Of a DNA stretch of 64,000 nucleotides, positions 12,390-27,300 are shown piece by piece (within the stretch, counting starts at the first letter, position 1; each line of letters starts with the position of its first letter). The position numbers and the translations under genes are program-made. Under the pieces are notes generated by a model. The model saw only the letters and a list, made by a program, of their open reading frames with translations. It was not told the DNA's origin and did not search any database. Source of the DNA: Dipylidium caninum (lineage: Eukaryota > Platyhelminthes > Cestoda > Cyclophyllidea > Dipylidiidae); NCBI GenBank assembly GCA_017562135.1, contig QEYB01001312.1:806001-870000 (forward strand). The letters are read 5' to 3'.

Positions 12390-15300
12390 CTATGACATCT
12401 CTTTGACAACTGGGTCAGATGGCTGGATTTTAAGGACGGTGGTATTGCGAAGTGACCGACACCTTGCGAATTGGACGTAGGGAGCGGCGGTTGTCTCGGG
12501 GGCGTCCGGAGGCGGTAGGCCAAGAAGTTCGGTGGCGCAGGCAATAAGGACATTCACGCGTGAAACAAAGTGAGGCTCCAGGGCCACACTCACCTCCGCT
12601 GAAGGAGCCAGTAGCAGCTGATCGCCTGCACATACATGCAAAGTATAAATTGTACTACCAACCACCGGATTCAAATCTAACTGCGACATATCTTTATCCC
12701 TTGAGGTCGTTACGCACTGCGCATGTGACCCGATCAGCCTGCCGTATGTTATCTACCAGCCATACTATCAGGAAGGTGCGAGATCTGGATCGCTAGTGGA
12801 CAAATAATGAAGGCATCAACGGCTTCATTAGTTTAGACCAAGCAGGCCCACACTATCAATAGCTACTACAAACGACTTTGGCCACTTCTGGAGCCGAGGA
12901 AAGTGGACGCACACTGATTCAGACAATACACCTTCTCCGAAGACAAGAGGCAGTAATCTCGAGAAGCTCGGCTATTCATAGCCATGCAGAATCAGTATGA
13001 TTAGTGAGAAATATTAGGGAAATGAGACATCACTCACCAAGGCATATTACCGGTTCTGGTGGGGAGAAGAGGGTGCATTTCCCTGTTGTATACCACACGG
13101 GTCATTCGGATCACTTTGGCATCGTGCAGGAGCTATTGTTATAATTAAGAAAGAAGTGTAATGTGAGTTGTTTTCAAAAAAAAACCAAAGCGCATTAGTA
13201 GTGAGCAGAGGGGTGATTTAAAGTAAGGTAGTGCTGAAACGTAATCCGATAATATTCAGGAAAAATAAACAAAAAAGGATAAAATATACTCACAAGAAAC
13301 GATATGGTAATACCAAATTGGGACTACTAAGAAAGGAAACTGAAGCAGAAGCCAGATTTATTGACTCAATGTGTGGAAGCGAAAAAGCTAAAAAGGATTG
13401 GAATATGAGGTGAAAACACAAATAAGAGATAAGTAAAGGAGCTACAAAAACAGTGAGCCTCATTTGCAGCGGAGCAAAGTAATTACTGCAAGGGAGATAA
13501 ATATTCATGGAGAATTGCATTCCACTAAATGCTTCACTTCAATCAAGGCCTCAACGGCTTCGCGTCAGGTTAGATATCGGATAGACCAGGAGAGATTCGA
13601 AAGGCGTCTTAGACGATGGGAGAGGGGAAACGCCTTCATGAGATGAGAAATCAGGTAAAAAAGTCAGGGATAACCTTGAATTACTCACATAACAGAGAAG
13701 GCGGAATGAGACCGGAGAGAGAATGTGGCGGTATTGAGCAGCAAGAATGTTCATGGGAGCACCCGACAGCCGCGAGATCATGGAACAGATCGACAGAAGA
13801 AGGTGAGTGAAGAAGCAAGGCTTGATGCTGCCAGATTCGCTGACCCACGGCTGTGGCAAGAAGTAGTAGTCCTTGCGCTCTGACGCGGTTCTTTCCGCGA
13901 AATTTTGTCTAGAGGATGAAGGGAAGGGGGAGCCCCCGAGTACAAGTGCCGAGCAGAAATTTGTCGCCTCTTCCACATCCATTTCCCATGACGAGTTATG
14001 ACAATGCTGAGAGTGGTGGAAAAATAAATTCGAAAACTAGGACAAATCATTGTTTTCCTTATATCCACAATGACTTTTGGAATTTGTGCGAGGCGAGACG
14101 GGAATAAGACCAGTCTTTCCAAGTAACCCGACTGAGTTTAAGCACACTTAAAGGGTGTTGGATGGCGGGTGCATGTTTTAAGACAAAAATCGTTGTAATA
14201 CGATGACTGTGGTTCCTCCTTTTACTATAAAACTTCACTGAAGGAGAAAGAGAAATGTCGTTGAAGGGATCACATAGAGTAGGCGAAATAGGAAGAATCA
14301 TTAGGAATGGAAATACGACATCCAATGGATTGCTTATCTCCATGAAAGTAAGTCCACATCAGCCTCATGTGGGGAGAAACTCGTGACGGCTAATGTGAGA
14401 AGAAATACCAAAGCATTTTCAAAATTGAGACGAAAAGGAAAGAGTATGTTCAATGGGACACGCAAAAAGTTGTTACATTTACCGACCACCAAATTGGCGG
14501 TAGGAGTAAGGCGAGGAGAAACGTGTTTACTGGCAAAAGGCATTAAAGTCTCGAAAAAAGCCTTTGTAACCTGATGCAGCGCCTACACGACCGTTAGAAC
14601 AGAGGATGGCCACTTACGTCTCGGAAGCGGTGGCAGAACCGTTGCATGTGATTGGCGCTGGCGGTTCCGAAGACCGTTCGAGGGCGTTCAGGACGGCAGG
14701 GTTGACAGCCAAGGTGAGGCGCCTTCGCCTGGGCTTCTCTTCCGCCTCCTCTTGCAGAATCATTTCAGTATTGGAATTATAACCGCTGCATTGTTGACCA
14801 GCTGGTTGCTGCTGCTTCTCGGTATGATTCTTGTAATCCTTCACATGCACCAACCAGAGGCGTAAATGAGCCCAGTGGACATATCTCGGCTCCGCCACAC
14901 CCAACATGAAGATCTAGCAGTAAAATAATGATTTATAATAATAAATGACTTCCAAACTTCACTCTCGTAAACATAAGAAGTGAGAGTGACGGGGTACTTG
15001 ACATTCTATTAATAACATCCCAGCAAAAGAAAATAACAATTTTTCCCGACCGGACTTTACAGAAAACATTTAAAAAAAGGAGAGCCAGTATATAGGTCAA
15101 AGTATTTGCATTGATGCGCCTTCGTATTTTCATAACCGCCCAACACAGCCTGTCTGAGGGGAGGATTAGGAACACCCATTGGCATTTCCCAGAACACATA
15201 TTCTCGATGTACCGCTCCTTCAATGTGTCGTCGGGGTCTGATCTCCTGTCAGTCAGCCTTGCCTAACGCCCCTTACCCTTTCCCCTACCCACTTCAGTCA

Positions 15301-18300
15301 CACCGAGTGGAGGCCAACGCCAAAGCAGTCGCTCTGCCGTCCACCGCAGCACACCCCACCCAAACACAGGCTCCGACTTGTCGCAGCACCATGGTGGGAG
15401 ACTGAAACCCGAGCCACCACAGCACGGACGACCGACTACCCTCCGCAAATTGTCAATGGTGTGCACCTTCAGCGTTGGAATATGGCAACCACCACCACCA
15501 ACCACCACCTCGTTGCGTCTCGACTCGTCTCGTCTCGTCTCATCACAACTCAGCCGGTCAGTCACCGATTCGCCATCACATCTTCGCGCCACGGGGCGCA
15601 GCAAGACGTGGGGGAGGGACAAACTCACAGTCCGCATGTGTAGCCTGCGGCCCCTCACCATCTGCTCCGCTTTCTCCTCCTCCCTCCCTCCCTCCCTCCC
15701 TCACTCACTCACTCATGACTCCACTAATCCATAAGTCCCTTCGCTTCTAACCTCTCTGCCAGTGGCATCGGTGCTGCCTCGTTGGGCTGTTCCTTCTTCT
15801 CATGCCTCCCACCCCCCTCCAAACCCGCCACAACACCTGCGGAAACCACTTCTGCGCAGACTGCACCACCACCGCAACGCCCCTTGTCAAGGACCACATC
15901 TGCGCCACGAAGTGCCCTCCACCTCCACCTCCACCTCCTCCACAATCCAGTGCCGACGCGTTCGCCAGTGCCCCACGCACACCAAGGCCCCGTCGGAAGA
16001 GTCGCGGCCGACACGACTGGGGTAGAGTCCACAGAAGGCCATTCGTGAGGAGCGCGGACACAACGTCACAGTTGGGGTTGCCTGATTGAAAAGAATTTAT
16101 TTGTCAACAACGCAAGCCTCACCGTCGCCTAAACTCGACTTGTTCCTAAGTCTTAGAGACGGTCCACCACCTTGCAAATATCATCCCTAAATGGCTATTC
16201 GTAAGAGGCGCTACCTCTGTGAAAAAAAATTATAGGTCAGAGGACACTACTTGCCCACGAAGAAATAGTTTTGGCATTGGTGAAAGAAAGAAAGAAAGTA
16301 TACCCAATTATAAGATAATTGCAAATTACTGATACCTTTTGGTCATCCAAAAGCCTGCGCAGCACATGGTTTGTCGCCTTCGAATCCGAAAACCGATCCT
16401 GAAATCAGGCGAACAAAATTATTTCACAGCTCTCTTGGCAATTATCTCCTAGGCCAGACCTGTCACCATACATATTTTGGTACTTTTGTCATGCTCAAGA
16501 CTCTGGTACTGGCATAGTTTAGTATGTACTACGAGCATTCGTCGATATGAGCATCCTACCGAGCTTACCTAATACGGAAAAGTTGGGGAAAGGTGAAAAC
16601 AAAAATAGGCTTTGATCTGCCATGGGGACAAAGTAAGTATGACCGGGTAAAAATATCTCACTCACTTGTAATTGGTGAAAAGTCTTCCCAAGGTCCCCGC
16701 CTGCGAAGATAAACTCTAACACCCGACTCGACTTATCATCGGCGGTATTCGGAGGACTAGGGACACGAGATTCGGAAGCCAACTCCTTCGCGGCACTCGC
16801 GTCCCAGTTCAACGGTGCCAAAAATTTGGCCAGTACACGGCGACAGAGCTTCTTATGGTCAGGTTCCCCTTCAAAATGAGAGGACAAAAGAGGTTAATTT
16901 AATGGAATGGAGAGAAAAAGACCGGGTGAATGTATTTTACCATCAACCACAGTGACGTGAGTTGAGGTGGATGGTGCCACTGCCTCTACGGAGCCCCCGT
17001 TGAGTGAGAGACGAATATCAATCCGCGGTGTCTTGCCCTTCACAGCCATGTCACCCATTCCACCAACACCTTCCAGAAAGATGTCCATTAAGGACTCACT
17101 GACGTTTGATTTGGTTTTAGAGCCGTCGACACCTTCTAGCAGCGCCACCGTCATACCGATGTGTGTCGATTCGCCGAAGTGTGGTGGGTTGTTCTTACGC
17201 GCTAACTTGGCAGCAGAGGGTTTGCATTCCTCGTCGGTGCCGCCTTGCAAATACTTTTTGCGGTCTTCTGGAATAATCGGAGCGATAGATTGGTGAAATC
17301 GAGGTTATAGGGGAGGAAATGAAAGTGGGATAAAAAAGGAAAGTTACCAAGTGACATGCACGGTTTCCGCAGAATGCTGATGCAACTCATATCAAAGTGA
17401 ACTCCAATTTTCACTTGCTGAAATAAAAAATATACACATTTTGTTTTCCTTTTGAACTATCATAACCAGATATAAATTTACTTCCCCAAAACTCAGTACT
17501 GCATATCAGGGAAGGGCAACTATTAGTGACGCTCTACGCTGCACTGGATGCAGTTCCGCTACATCAACTAGGGTACCAGACATGCACACACCCGTACAAG
17601 GGAAGACCTCGCACAGACTCTTGCTGCGGGCGGGCCGGCGTGAAAGGAAACAGATGGACACCTCTAACTGCTAGGGAGCGCACTTCGTTGCACAGTAGTT
17701 CCCTTCTTCCTCGCGTCTGAAGACTTCACGTTTATCGGTGCTATGAAGGTTCAAAATGGAGCGGACATGGGATTTTTGGTAAAAATGCACGCCCATTTTC
17801 GCAACCAAATCAATCCTACGTAACCATGATGAACTTTCAGATTTTGCAGAACTGATGTCTCGCATTGCCGTCCGATTTAGTCTTTGCTGTTTTTTATTCA
17901 ACCATTTTGAGTGAAAAACAGGCGTCAACAGATTAAACAAAATACCGTTTCTCTGCTCGAAAAGACTCACTGATTTGCTGTAGAGCAGTTCCATAAAGGT
18001 CGCCACTAGTCCGCCTGACGTAGGATCTGAGAAATCGTGTTTCACCACTAGCCATTCACCTGCAGATGGTGGCAAAGCCCGCAACTGATGAGGCTGGGAC
18101 AGTGATGGGAGTGGCCCCAAATGCCTCGACTTTTGGCGTCGGTTATGTCCACGGAGGCGCTTCGCTTCTTCTAACAACTGTCTGTAAAGCTTCCACGCTT
18201 CCATAAAGAATCGGATGTAAATAAACATCTGCACGTTGCACCAGGATGAGAGGCTGAAAAGTCCGAAGAGGGTGACATAGGGAAATAAGTCCCATCTCCA

Positions 18301-21300
18301 TTGCTTGACAATGACAAAAAGTCTTAGAAAGTGCGATCAATTTCCGGCTACTGAGGATATAAAAAAGACCACACGACCACGACCACGTGCCCGAAAATTA
18401 ATCAAATGCCTGGCATAAATAGGTCCATACAAAAAATATTAGGTCAAGAAGAAAGAAAAAGGGGATCTTGGGAAAAGAACACAAGATCATATATGAGTAT
18501 ACTGACCGCAAAGTGGTCTTGACACGGAACTGGCCAGCAATGTTGAGATCACAATCCTAAAAGGTAAAAAGATAAGTCATTTAAATGGAACCACGGGTGT
18601 AGTTATGTTTGCTTCCGCCCACCAACCTCGAAACTTTTGTGCTTGCGGAGCGAATCAGTGGCCGCAAGACACTTCACCGCCTCGCTCATCTGCTCATAGG
18701 GGTACTGCTTGAGAATGCGGTTGAAGAGCACCGAGTCGGGGGGGAGCCGGATCTCGGGTCGGAAGCGGATAGAGCCCTGCGCAGAAGGGGGTGTGCTCGA
18801 GATCAGGATAACTGCTCAACTATGAACCAGTTCAAGTCATTCACCTTACTTGAGAAGAAATGACTGGACGAAATGGAATCTAACAAACTAACTTTCCTAA
18901 GTCCTGCAAACACATTAGTTTAACAGTATTAAGCCTACTAAAAGTCTCACGAGCAGAATGCAAAATGGGTGATGGACAGACCGTTGATTGAAATAATAGC
19001 AAAAAATTGGCCTTCCAACGGGTTAGCAGTTATTCGCTCACTTCTTCACGAAGAAAGCCAACGTATTTACTTAAAAAAGACATATGGGACTAAGTGTATC
19101 GAGGTTAGTTTACGCGGTGAACAACGAGGAAGAGGCCTTAATTTCCGTAAACCGTTTGGTTCAAAAACCAGTTAAATTAATAGAAGGATGATAACGACAA
19201 AACCCCAAAATACGAAAAATATGTACAGAGTTCCCATAGAGTAATAAAATTCCGTTGGAATAAAAAAAATATTGAAGCCCCATTTACTAATTGTATTGGG
19301 GGTGAAAGAAAAGCAGTAAGACTGATCTTTGAAACACATCGGTTGAATGTTATGAATGGGCATGAATGTTGCGATTAGTCGAGAGAACTAATACTACAAA
19401 AAGCATTCCTCGTTAAAACGGCTATGAGGACGTGGGCACGACATGAATCAGCTAAGGACAAAGAGTGAAAACGTGGCGCTTTTTGTCTTACAACCGTCCT
19501 GAGATAGCTGCTGCAAGTCTAGTATGAAACCAAGTTATAGAGGTCCACTAAAAATCAGGAAATGAGCTTAAATGAATCAATGCTGATAAAAAGCCGTTTT
19601 GATAATGGGGTAGGTTTGTGAGAGAAGTCACAAAAAAACTCACGAGGATGAGGTTCCTCAAGGCCTCAACTACGATGGCAGGCCGACTCTGCCCAATGTC
19701 AGGAAGATCCTGATCGCCGTGAATCGAGGCGAGGAGAACAAAGTCATAGCGGGAGCGAAGAGCTTCTTGCGAATTTAAAAGCGCCTCATGTACTGAGGAG
19801 AGACGTAATTCACTCTGGGCTTTTAAATTCTCATCGGGTGGGACTTCTGTCGTGGCTGCAATGGGGAGAAAAGGATGTTGAAAAGACTGACAAAATCGGC
19901 ATCTGGAGAGGATTAGCTCCGAGTGACTTGAATTAAACAAATATATACACGGAAAGGGTAAGGAAAGCAAGCTGAGTAACCGTCGCAAAGGCGTCTAACA
20001 ATAGCTTCATTCAAACGCTGAATCTAAGAAGTATGCGACAAATTGGACGCCTCTACGGGTTCTGTCTAAAATACCGTCACAACTCTGATGCGACATTTTT
20101 TGCTCGACATATGAAAGTGGAAACCCCTTTCATCGTAGTGCGTGACAACAGGCAAAGGTGATGGTAGAACCCCAATGTCTAGTCTATTTCAGTTTAGTTA
20201 ACTAAATTAAGCCAAAGTTAACTCAACCACAACACATAGAGTCCACCCTGGCATCAGCTCGTCTATTTTCTTGTTAACTTTCCAGTCAGCTTTAATAAAA
20301 CCTGCAGGGGACAATGATTTAGGTTGCGGTCTCAAGTGAACATGTGCTAAAAACCATACAGAATCTCCCCTTTGATAAACTCACCTATTAAAAGGGACTT
20401 GGTAACCACATGAGCGCAGCGGTTGCAGAGACTGGGCGAGAAGTTTCGTACAATTAGACACACCAGATCCTTGAACAACTGGTGTGCTTGCCTCGCGTCG
20501 CGATTATAGAGGTGAACCCAAGCTGTCTTCCCAATATTGTACTGATCAAAGCGAAAAAAGGGAACGAGGAATGGCAATAGTAATAAAGCCATCACCGTAT
20601 ACAACCATTTCACATTTATAGTAAGCAGTGGGGATTGACCAAGTCTAAAATTGTAAACCACTGGTCTACGAGAGAAGGCCGACCGGTGGAGAGTAAAACA
20701 CCATCACGTTTCGGCAACCTGCCAACGCAAATAGTTTTCGCAATGGCCCAAGTGACTCGATCGCCAAGGCTACTTGGACTTAAAGTATCCGGAAGGTCGA
20801 TTGAAGTAGATAAACGCGCTGGATTCCGCAACGGTGACACGAAATTAGGCTATAACCATTGTATTACTGCTGGTCCAGGCCTTCTGAAGGTTTAATGATA
20901 AATTCACCTTGGGACTGAGAAACTTTGTCGAGTCTTAGGCTGGAAACTTGGGCTATAGCTATGGTAAACGTCTCTACGGCGGAAATATTGCACTCTTAAT
21001 AAAGCATAAACACTATAACTACGCTTTCTGGCATTGCCTTGAAACGCAAACGCCTCTGTCAAGGAATTTGTCGAGCAAACCTTTCCACTCGGAGGCAAGG
21101 ATCAGGTGGGTGGTGCTGTGGTGCAATGTTTAAAATTAATTTGTCCAGCATTATGTAGAATGCAGTGAGCTTCAATTAATGAGACCGCATTAGGAATAAA
21201 AAAAGATTGGGACTGATTATAATTTTACGCTTCGGATTCGTTCTGTCTACACCGTATACACGTCATTAGTTTGCAGAACCTACTATGCGTTTCTTTTGCA

Positions 21301-24300
21301 TAACAGTAGTATATGCTGTTTTAGAAATAACCCTAAAAGGACAATATGAATTAAAAGCGATGGAACAGTGTATCTCAGCAATGCAACGGGGAGGCAAATT
21401 AGACATGGAAAAATCTCTCAGTCTTGTTCTTCCGGAGGTCATCAAGGAATTGGCGCGAAAATGTAAACAAACTTTATTTACTCACAGAACGGCATAATTT
21501 TGCATTAAATACTTAAATGCAAATATTTTCTCGAGACTATAGAAAAATATCTCATGATTCCTTAAGCTAAAAATTCCTAAATGGGCAATTAAACGTAAGT
21601 CTTCATTTGCACGGAACTGGTGCATGAAACTATGTCTAACCTCATTAGATCCACGATGTGATTAGGTAAAAGTTGAAGTCGAATACCTTGAAGGTTACTA
21701 GCGTTAATCATAGAAGAATGATGCAACGGACGGGTTGTTTTTAACTAGGCATTTGACGTTGTAGGTGTGCCGGTCTCATGTCAAGGGGTTACTAGTGGCT
21801 TGGAAAAATTAAAATTCCTACTAAAAACTTGCCATATTCACACAACCTATAGCTGAAGGAATTGCCATGGAGTTATAAGATCCTTCTAAGGAACATTGCC
21901 CAGACATGTAGGATACAACGACCCTCTGAGGGAATTGCGAGTTCGTCTTCCAGTAGAGCATACAGAGAGGGTAAGTGCACCAACCTTGGCCAGGAGTTCA
22001 GGGTCACTGGAGACTTTGGTTAACAAAATATCCGTTCGTGTTCGCTCCTCATTGCGCAGCATAAGCAGGAATTTCAACCGTCTTGCACATGCCAAGCTTG
22101 TCTTGTCACGGCTTTCCTAAGAGAATAGAAACAACTACAATAGAGAATCAAGGCTGACAATTTTTTAAGGCAGTCTTAACGGTCTTTTAGTTCATACCTC
22201 GCAAAAAATCAAATCTCACTCTACGTAAGTAATATCACCAGCGTAGGCTGTGCAAAGGTTCCATCGCTCACCTCTTGTAGATGTCTATTTCGGGCAGGTG
22301 ACACCCGAAATAAAAGCTGGTGGGAAGTTTAGCAAAGGAAGACTATCTACTGCATTTTACAGCAAGATGGTATAGAAATAAAGTTGCAAGGACACTTAGT
22401 ACTAAGAGAAATCCATCTTAGGGAAAAAAAGAGGTTGCTCAGCAAGCCGAAGAGACACTGATGAAGCATCCCACGCTTGAGGCATGCTTTCCGTAAGGGC
22501 ACACTATGCAATTTACTACTCTGTATTGACAAAGTTGTATGTGAAGAGAATAAGAGAAACGAGTGGACCGTTTCAAGAAAAGAAAAGTACGCAAATAGGT
22601 CTGGTTAGGAGGTACTTCAAGCTGATTTTCATAAAAAAGTGTTCATTTGGACAAAATATTCGGAATCTTCTCATAGAAGAAAGTGATTTTGTGATGTAAA
22701 TAACAGGACAAAAAAGATCACAGGCAAAGTGAAGGTTATACAAGTTCGCAGCTGTGTTTGAGTAAGGGCAGGAATTAGACTTGCCAAAGGGAAGTACTCG
22801 TGCAGAATGTCGCGGACAATGACGTAGGGGATGCAGACATACTCCCGTGTGTGTCCAACCAAAAAGAGAGACGCCACGCGACACGTGAGGAGCTATATAC
22901 GCAACATTAAGAATATGTCAGAGAGTACAAGATGTAGAAAAGATGAAATTCTGAGATCAAATTTTACCAGCTGATCCTCCAATTTGCTCCAACTTGCCCG
23001 CCTGGCATGAAGGCTATTCCGGATTTCCACGTCTCGTTCATCAACTGAAAGGATAATACGAGTAGAAATATACTTTTAAAAATGTGTATGAGCATTTGAA
23101 ATATTAATTTAGAAGATAGTCCAAAGAAGTGAGACAACATAATTTAGGAAATTATATACTCGTTCAGAATGCTTCGAGACCGGCCATTTCAAATTAAGTA
23201 AACTTACAACGGGAAATAGCCTGGAAATCTAATGATAAAAAAAGTCATCACGCACAATTTACTGAAATGAAGCAACATTTCAAGGCGAAAAAAATCAAAA
23301 GCTCTCAATAAAAGCAATTTGGGAGAAGTCCGAAATCCACAAACTCACGCGCTCGTTTATCTCCTGAGATGATACGTCGCCCAACTAAACAGCGAAAAAA
23401 AAAGGTTGTTAAAAGATAGTCCGCCACATTCTCAATAAACGGGTTGACAAGAGACACCCACAAGCGTTGCGGTGGATGTGAGGAGTGGTAGTCCTCTTCC
23501 GTAAGCGCCGTTTCCTCGATCGGATGATTGGTTGGAGCTTTTCAAAGGGCGAACTCTGTGAATCGTCGTTGGAGGAGCAGGATGAGCTCAAAGAAGCAGG
23601 CTGCTGAGAAGAGGATAGAGAAGTTCCCGTGGAGGAGGAAGATCCAGAGGAAGTGTTGTCAACACGTGTGCGTCGAGTCACCCGACGTCGCTTTCTGCGT
23701 CGACGGCGAGGCTCCTTGCCACGGCGTCGATCGCTGAAGCCGGACCCAGCTTCACCGCTGGGCTGAGCGATGTGGAAGGGGAAGCGCCGCGCGCGCGTGG
23801 AAAAAAGCCAAGCTGGTAGTAAGGGCGGGGGTTGAAGCTCAAAAACCGGATTCGTATCTGCATAGTGTGAAGAGAAACACTGATATAAACACAAATTTAG
23901 TGTAAGAACTAAACAATGTGGCGTGGGATTTGATCCTATAGAAGTTGTGAAACAGGATTTTGTGCGTCATGAGAAAGGGAAATTAGCATTTTTAACAGCA
24001 CAAACAAAGTAGTTCAGTGGTAAAAATTAAACATCAAAGTGATATAGAATGGCCTCCAATGTGAGCAAATGCACCTTCATAGATTGTGTAATTGTGATAG
24101 AAATTTGCAAATTAATTTTTAGTGGTTCCATACACTCTAGGCAAGTTGCGCACGGAATGGAGGGACGGACTGGCAAAAGTCAATGTAAACGGAATAAGTT
24201 AAAATGGGAATGATTTTAAAAACCTCCAACTAAACTCGTCTCTATGTGGACATGCACGTGCTGCCAGGCGAATGAAATTACTTGATTCATGAGGCTGCAC

Positions 24301-27300
24301 ATGACGATTGATGCTCAGTATACAACCAGGCATTGCAGAAAGAGCAGGTTCCTCTTTCATATAACCCTAGTTCCAATTACAATGAGAATAAAGCAAACGT
24401 AAATGTTCCGAATTGAAATACCAAAATTACCTTGAATGCGCATAAATTATCACATAAGTTCCTAAGGACTATCTTTCTTATGGTTATTTTTACGTAACAG
24501 GATACTCGCTGGCCAAAGTAATAGGGCAATCTGGAAGAAAATGCCATTACTTACTAAAGAACAATTGGACTGTCCAGGGCCAGAAGGCTCCATCTCCTAC
24601 GGTCCGGAGCCCTGGTTCAAAAGAGCCTAAAATTGCTTTTAATTCGGCATCCCTTACTACGGGTTGCAATTGGAGGTTAGGTGACGGGTACATTGGGTTA
24701 TACTGTGTACACTGGCCCTGCTCCGTCGTCCCGTAACCCAATTCCTCAAAAGGCGACTTAAAGAGGTAGAGGGAGGCGTGAAGTCCCCCAACCCCACGAA
24801 GGATAAATTGAGTTTGGTTCGTTTCATCCATATCGACAGCACGAAGGACCGCCGTAGCGGCAGCGGAACTATTCAATAGCACGGGCTGTTTAAGGCCAGT
24901 AGAGGGGAGAGTGGGCAATTGGGGCGGATCGGTGCTGTCCGCATCGGCGGCCAGGATATCTCGCAGACGGCGAACAGAGAGGACAGGGGCTTTGGTGTCC
25001 GTGAACTGACTGATATTAGGATCAGCAAAGCGAGTGAAACCATAAGGAGTGTAGAGAAGGATGGCGCGAAGATTAAGCCAATAACCGTCCACATCGACCA
25101 TTGTGCGAAACTCGTAGGTAAGTGGAGGCGGACAGTCCGAAATATGAGAGATAATGTGATGTGCAGGTGAGGCGAATCGTGTGTCTAAGAGGGCTGCTCG
25201 TCTGTTGAGGTAGATGTTGGCCTAAAGGAAAATCAGTTTGTATCCCTTATCCAAAATACAAATCACATTGATGAAACTAACAAGAAAGTAGTCGCTAAGA
25301 GGAGGTTCTAATCTTGAAAACTATGTAGCTACAGGACAAATCCAAATTGAAAGCAGAATGAGTGAACGAGACGTTAAGACATGCGGTAATCCAAATACAT
25401 AAGCTTTGCTGACTTTTGCACATCGCGGCCGACCTCAACTGATTAGTAGATGTGTGATAAAGAGCTGTCACAGGAACTATGGCATAACAGTGTTTGTATG
25501 CGATTCCCGTTTTGATAATTATCTCACGAAGTTGGGATAAAATCTTTCACACATTACTACTGTCATTTTTTTAAACTTTAGACGTCCACGATAAAGAACA
25601 AAACAATTTGGTGAGAAGAATAGTATCTTGACGGGTCAAGTACAGACTATCGCGGGTAAAAATAGATAAATCTCACCATAGGCAAGCGGCCTTGCATAGA
25701 CTGTCCATTAAGGGTAAGCAATCCATGTCCAGAAAGTTGTTCTATCACTGCAAATATCCTGGTCACATTGTATCGACTCATGAGCCAAGCGAAAAGACTT
25801 CCACTTTGTCCTCCCGGAACGGGACAGGCAGATATTGGCGTGCGCAGCAGCTCAAAACGTCGTAAAGCATCAGGTGACGCAGAGGATTTTCTTCGGTACG
25901 GTGAAAAACCTTCTGCCTGTCCTATCTGCTGACTGACCAATCTTTTGATCACAGCTCGTAGACTAGATTCACCACCCTTCAGAACTGAGAGCCATTGAAG
26001 GAGGAGACGAGGAGCGGTGGTGGGTGCTGCCAGGGCAAGGAAAAGACCCATTGGCATGACTTGAATCAAGTCATGGAAGTTAATCCATCCAGGCACTAAA
26101 AAGGGGGAGTAAAACATTACTTAAACGACGTGAGTATGTGTTAAGTGCCAAAAATGGGCTCACCTCAATGTTTTGGAAACAATGCGGAAGAGGTGTAACA
26201 TCATTACAAGTTATATGAGACATGTCTTAGACATATGTAGGGGCTTTCAGTAAAAAACGACAACAGTCAATGTCAAATAATAAAAAGGAAAATGAGTTCT
26301 CGATTTTTAACAGACAAGTAGAAGTGACACCTTACCAACGCTGTTACGAGGAATGGGCGGCACATAACGATACATTACGGATTCTTCATTGTAGACGGGG
26401 GCCCAAGATTGTGGCTACAAGAAAATGATTTACTTAAACATAGAGACAAAGGATATCCGATACTGGAAAAGGAATTGGAGCCAACCGAGGTAAGAATTGC
26501 TTTCGAATCGGCAGGAAGCTCATAAAGGAGGTAAAAGAGGAACTTGTGGAGAAGGCAGCGCCGTCGCAATTTAGAAACGTTACGGTCCGGTAGACGGATG
26601 AGTTCGAGTTCCTGGAGGTTCGGAAAAAAATATATCTACACCATGGCTAATGGCGAGTTGCATAAAGTAGTGGAAGAAGCGAAGAACCAGCCTTTTTGGT
26701 GAGTGCCACATCGAGAGAAATGGCAACGGTAGCACAAGATGTCTCCGTATTGTCCTCTGCGTCGGCAGTTTCCATAGCCTCCTCGGGTCGAAGGGCTCCG
26801 TACGATCGAGGTGCGAGCATGTAGCGCTTCTTTTCCGCCATCACACAATCGATCAACTCAGGGGAATCGGTCTGGACGCTTGGGTGGCAGACAAGTTTGA
26901 GCTAAAAGAAGAGGAAAGCTCGTAGTCCCCTTACATTACTAAGTGGCAGAAATTGAAATGCATAGTTACTCAGCTTTAAAAATTAAAACTCTATCTCCAA
27001 AACGTAGGGACAAAAAAGCAATAAGGCCAAAATCGGATAAATATATTAAACTTGAGACAGGCCTCTTGACTACAAACAATAACTCGGAATAAAAATTTTG
27101 TCAAAGCTGAATAAGATGCAGCTGGAGAAAATAAATGCTCTAAATGCGGGTCCCCTCTTCCCTACGATGGTTTTACTAAAACATAGTTCCTAATCGCGTT
27201 AACTCATCGGAATTCAAACCAAACAAGATAGTCTCGTCCGTGATGTAGACAGGGAAAATTAATACTTCAAAATGTAACCAATTATCAAGCACACAATATC

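Noticed and set aside
24919..25170. Plus-strand open frames inside GTF3C1 (also near 20635-20895, 16967-17296 and 28286-28738)
   Set aside because: They are antisense to exons with clear TFIIIC220 similarity; shadows of coding sequence.
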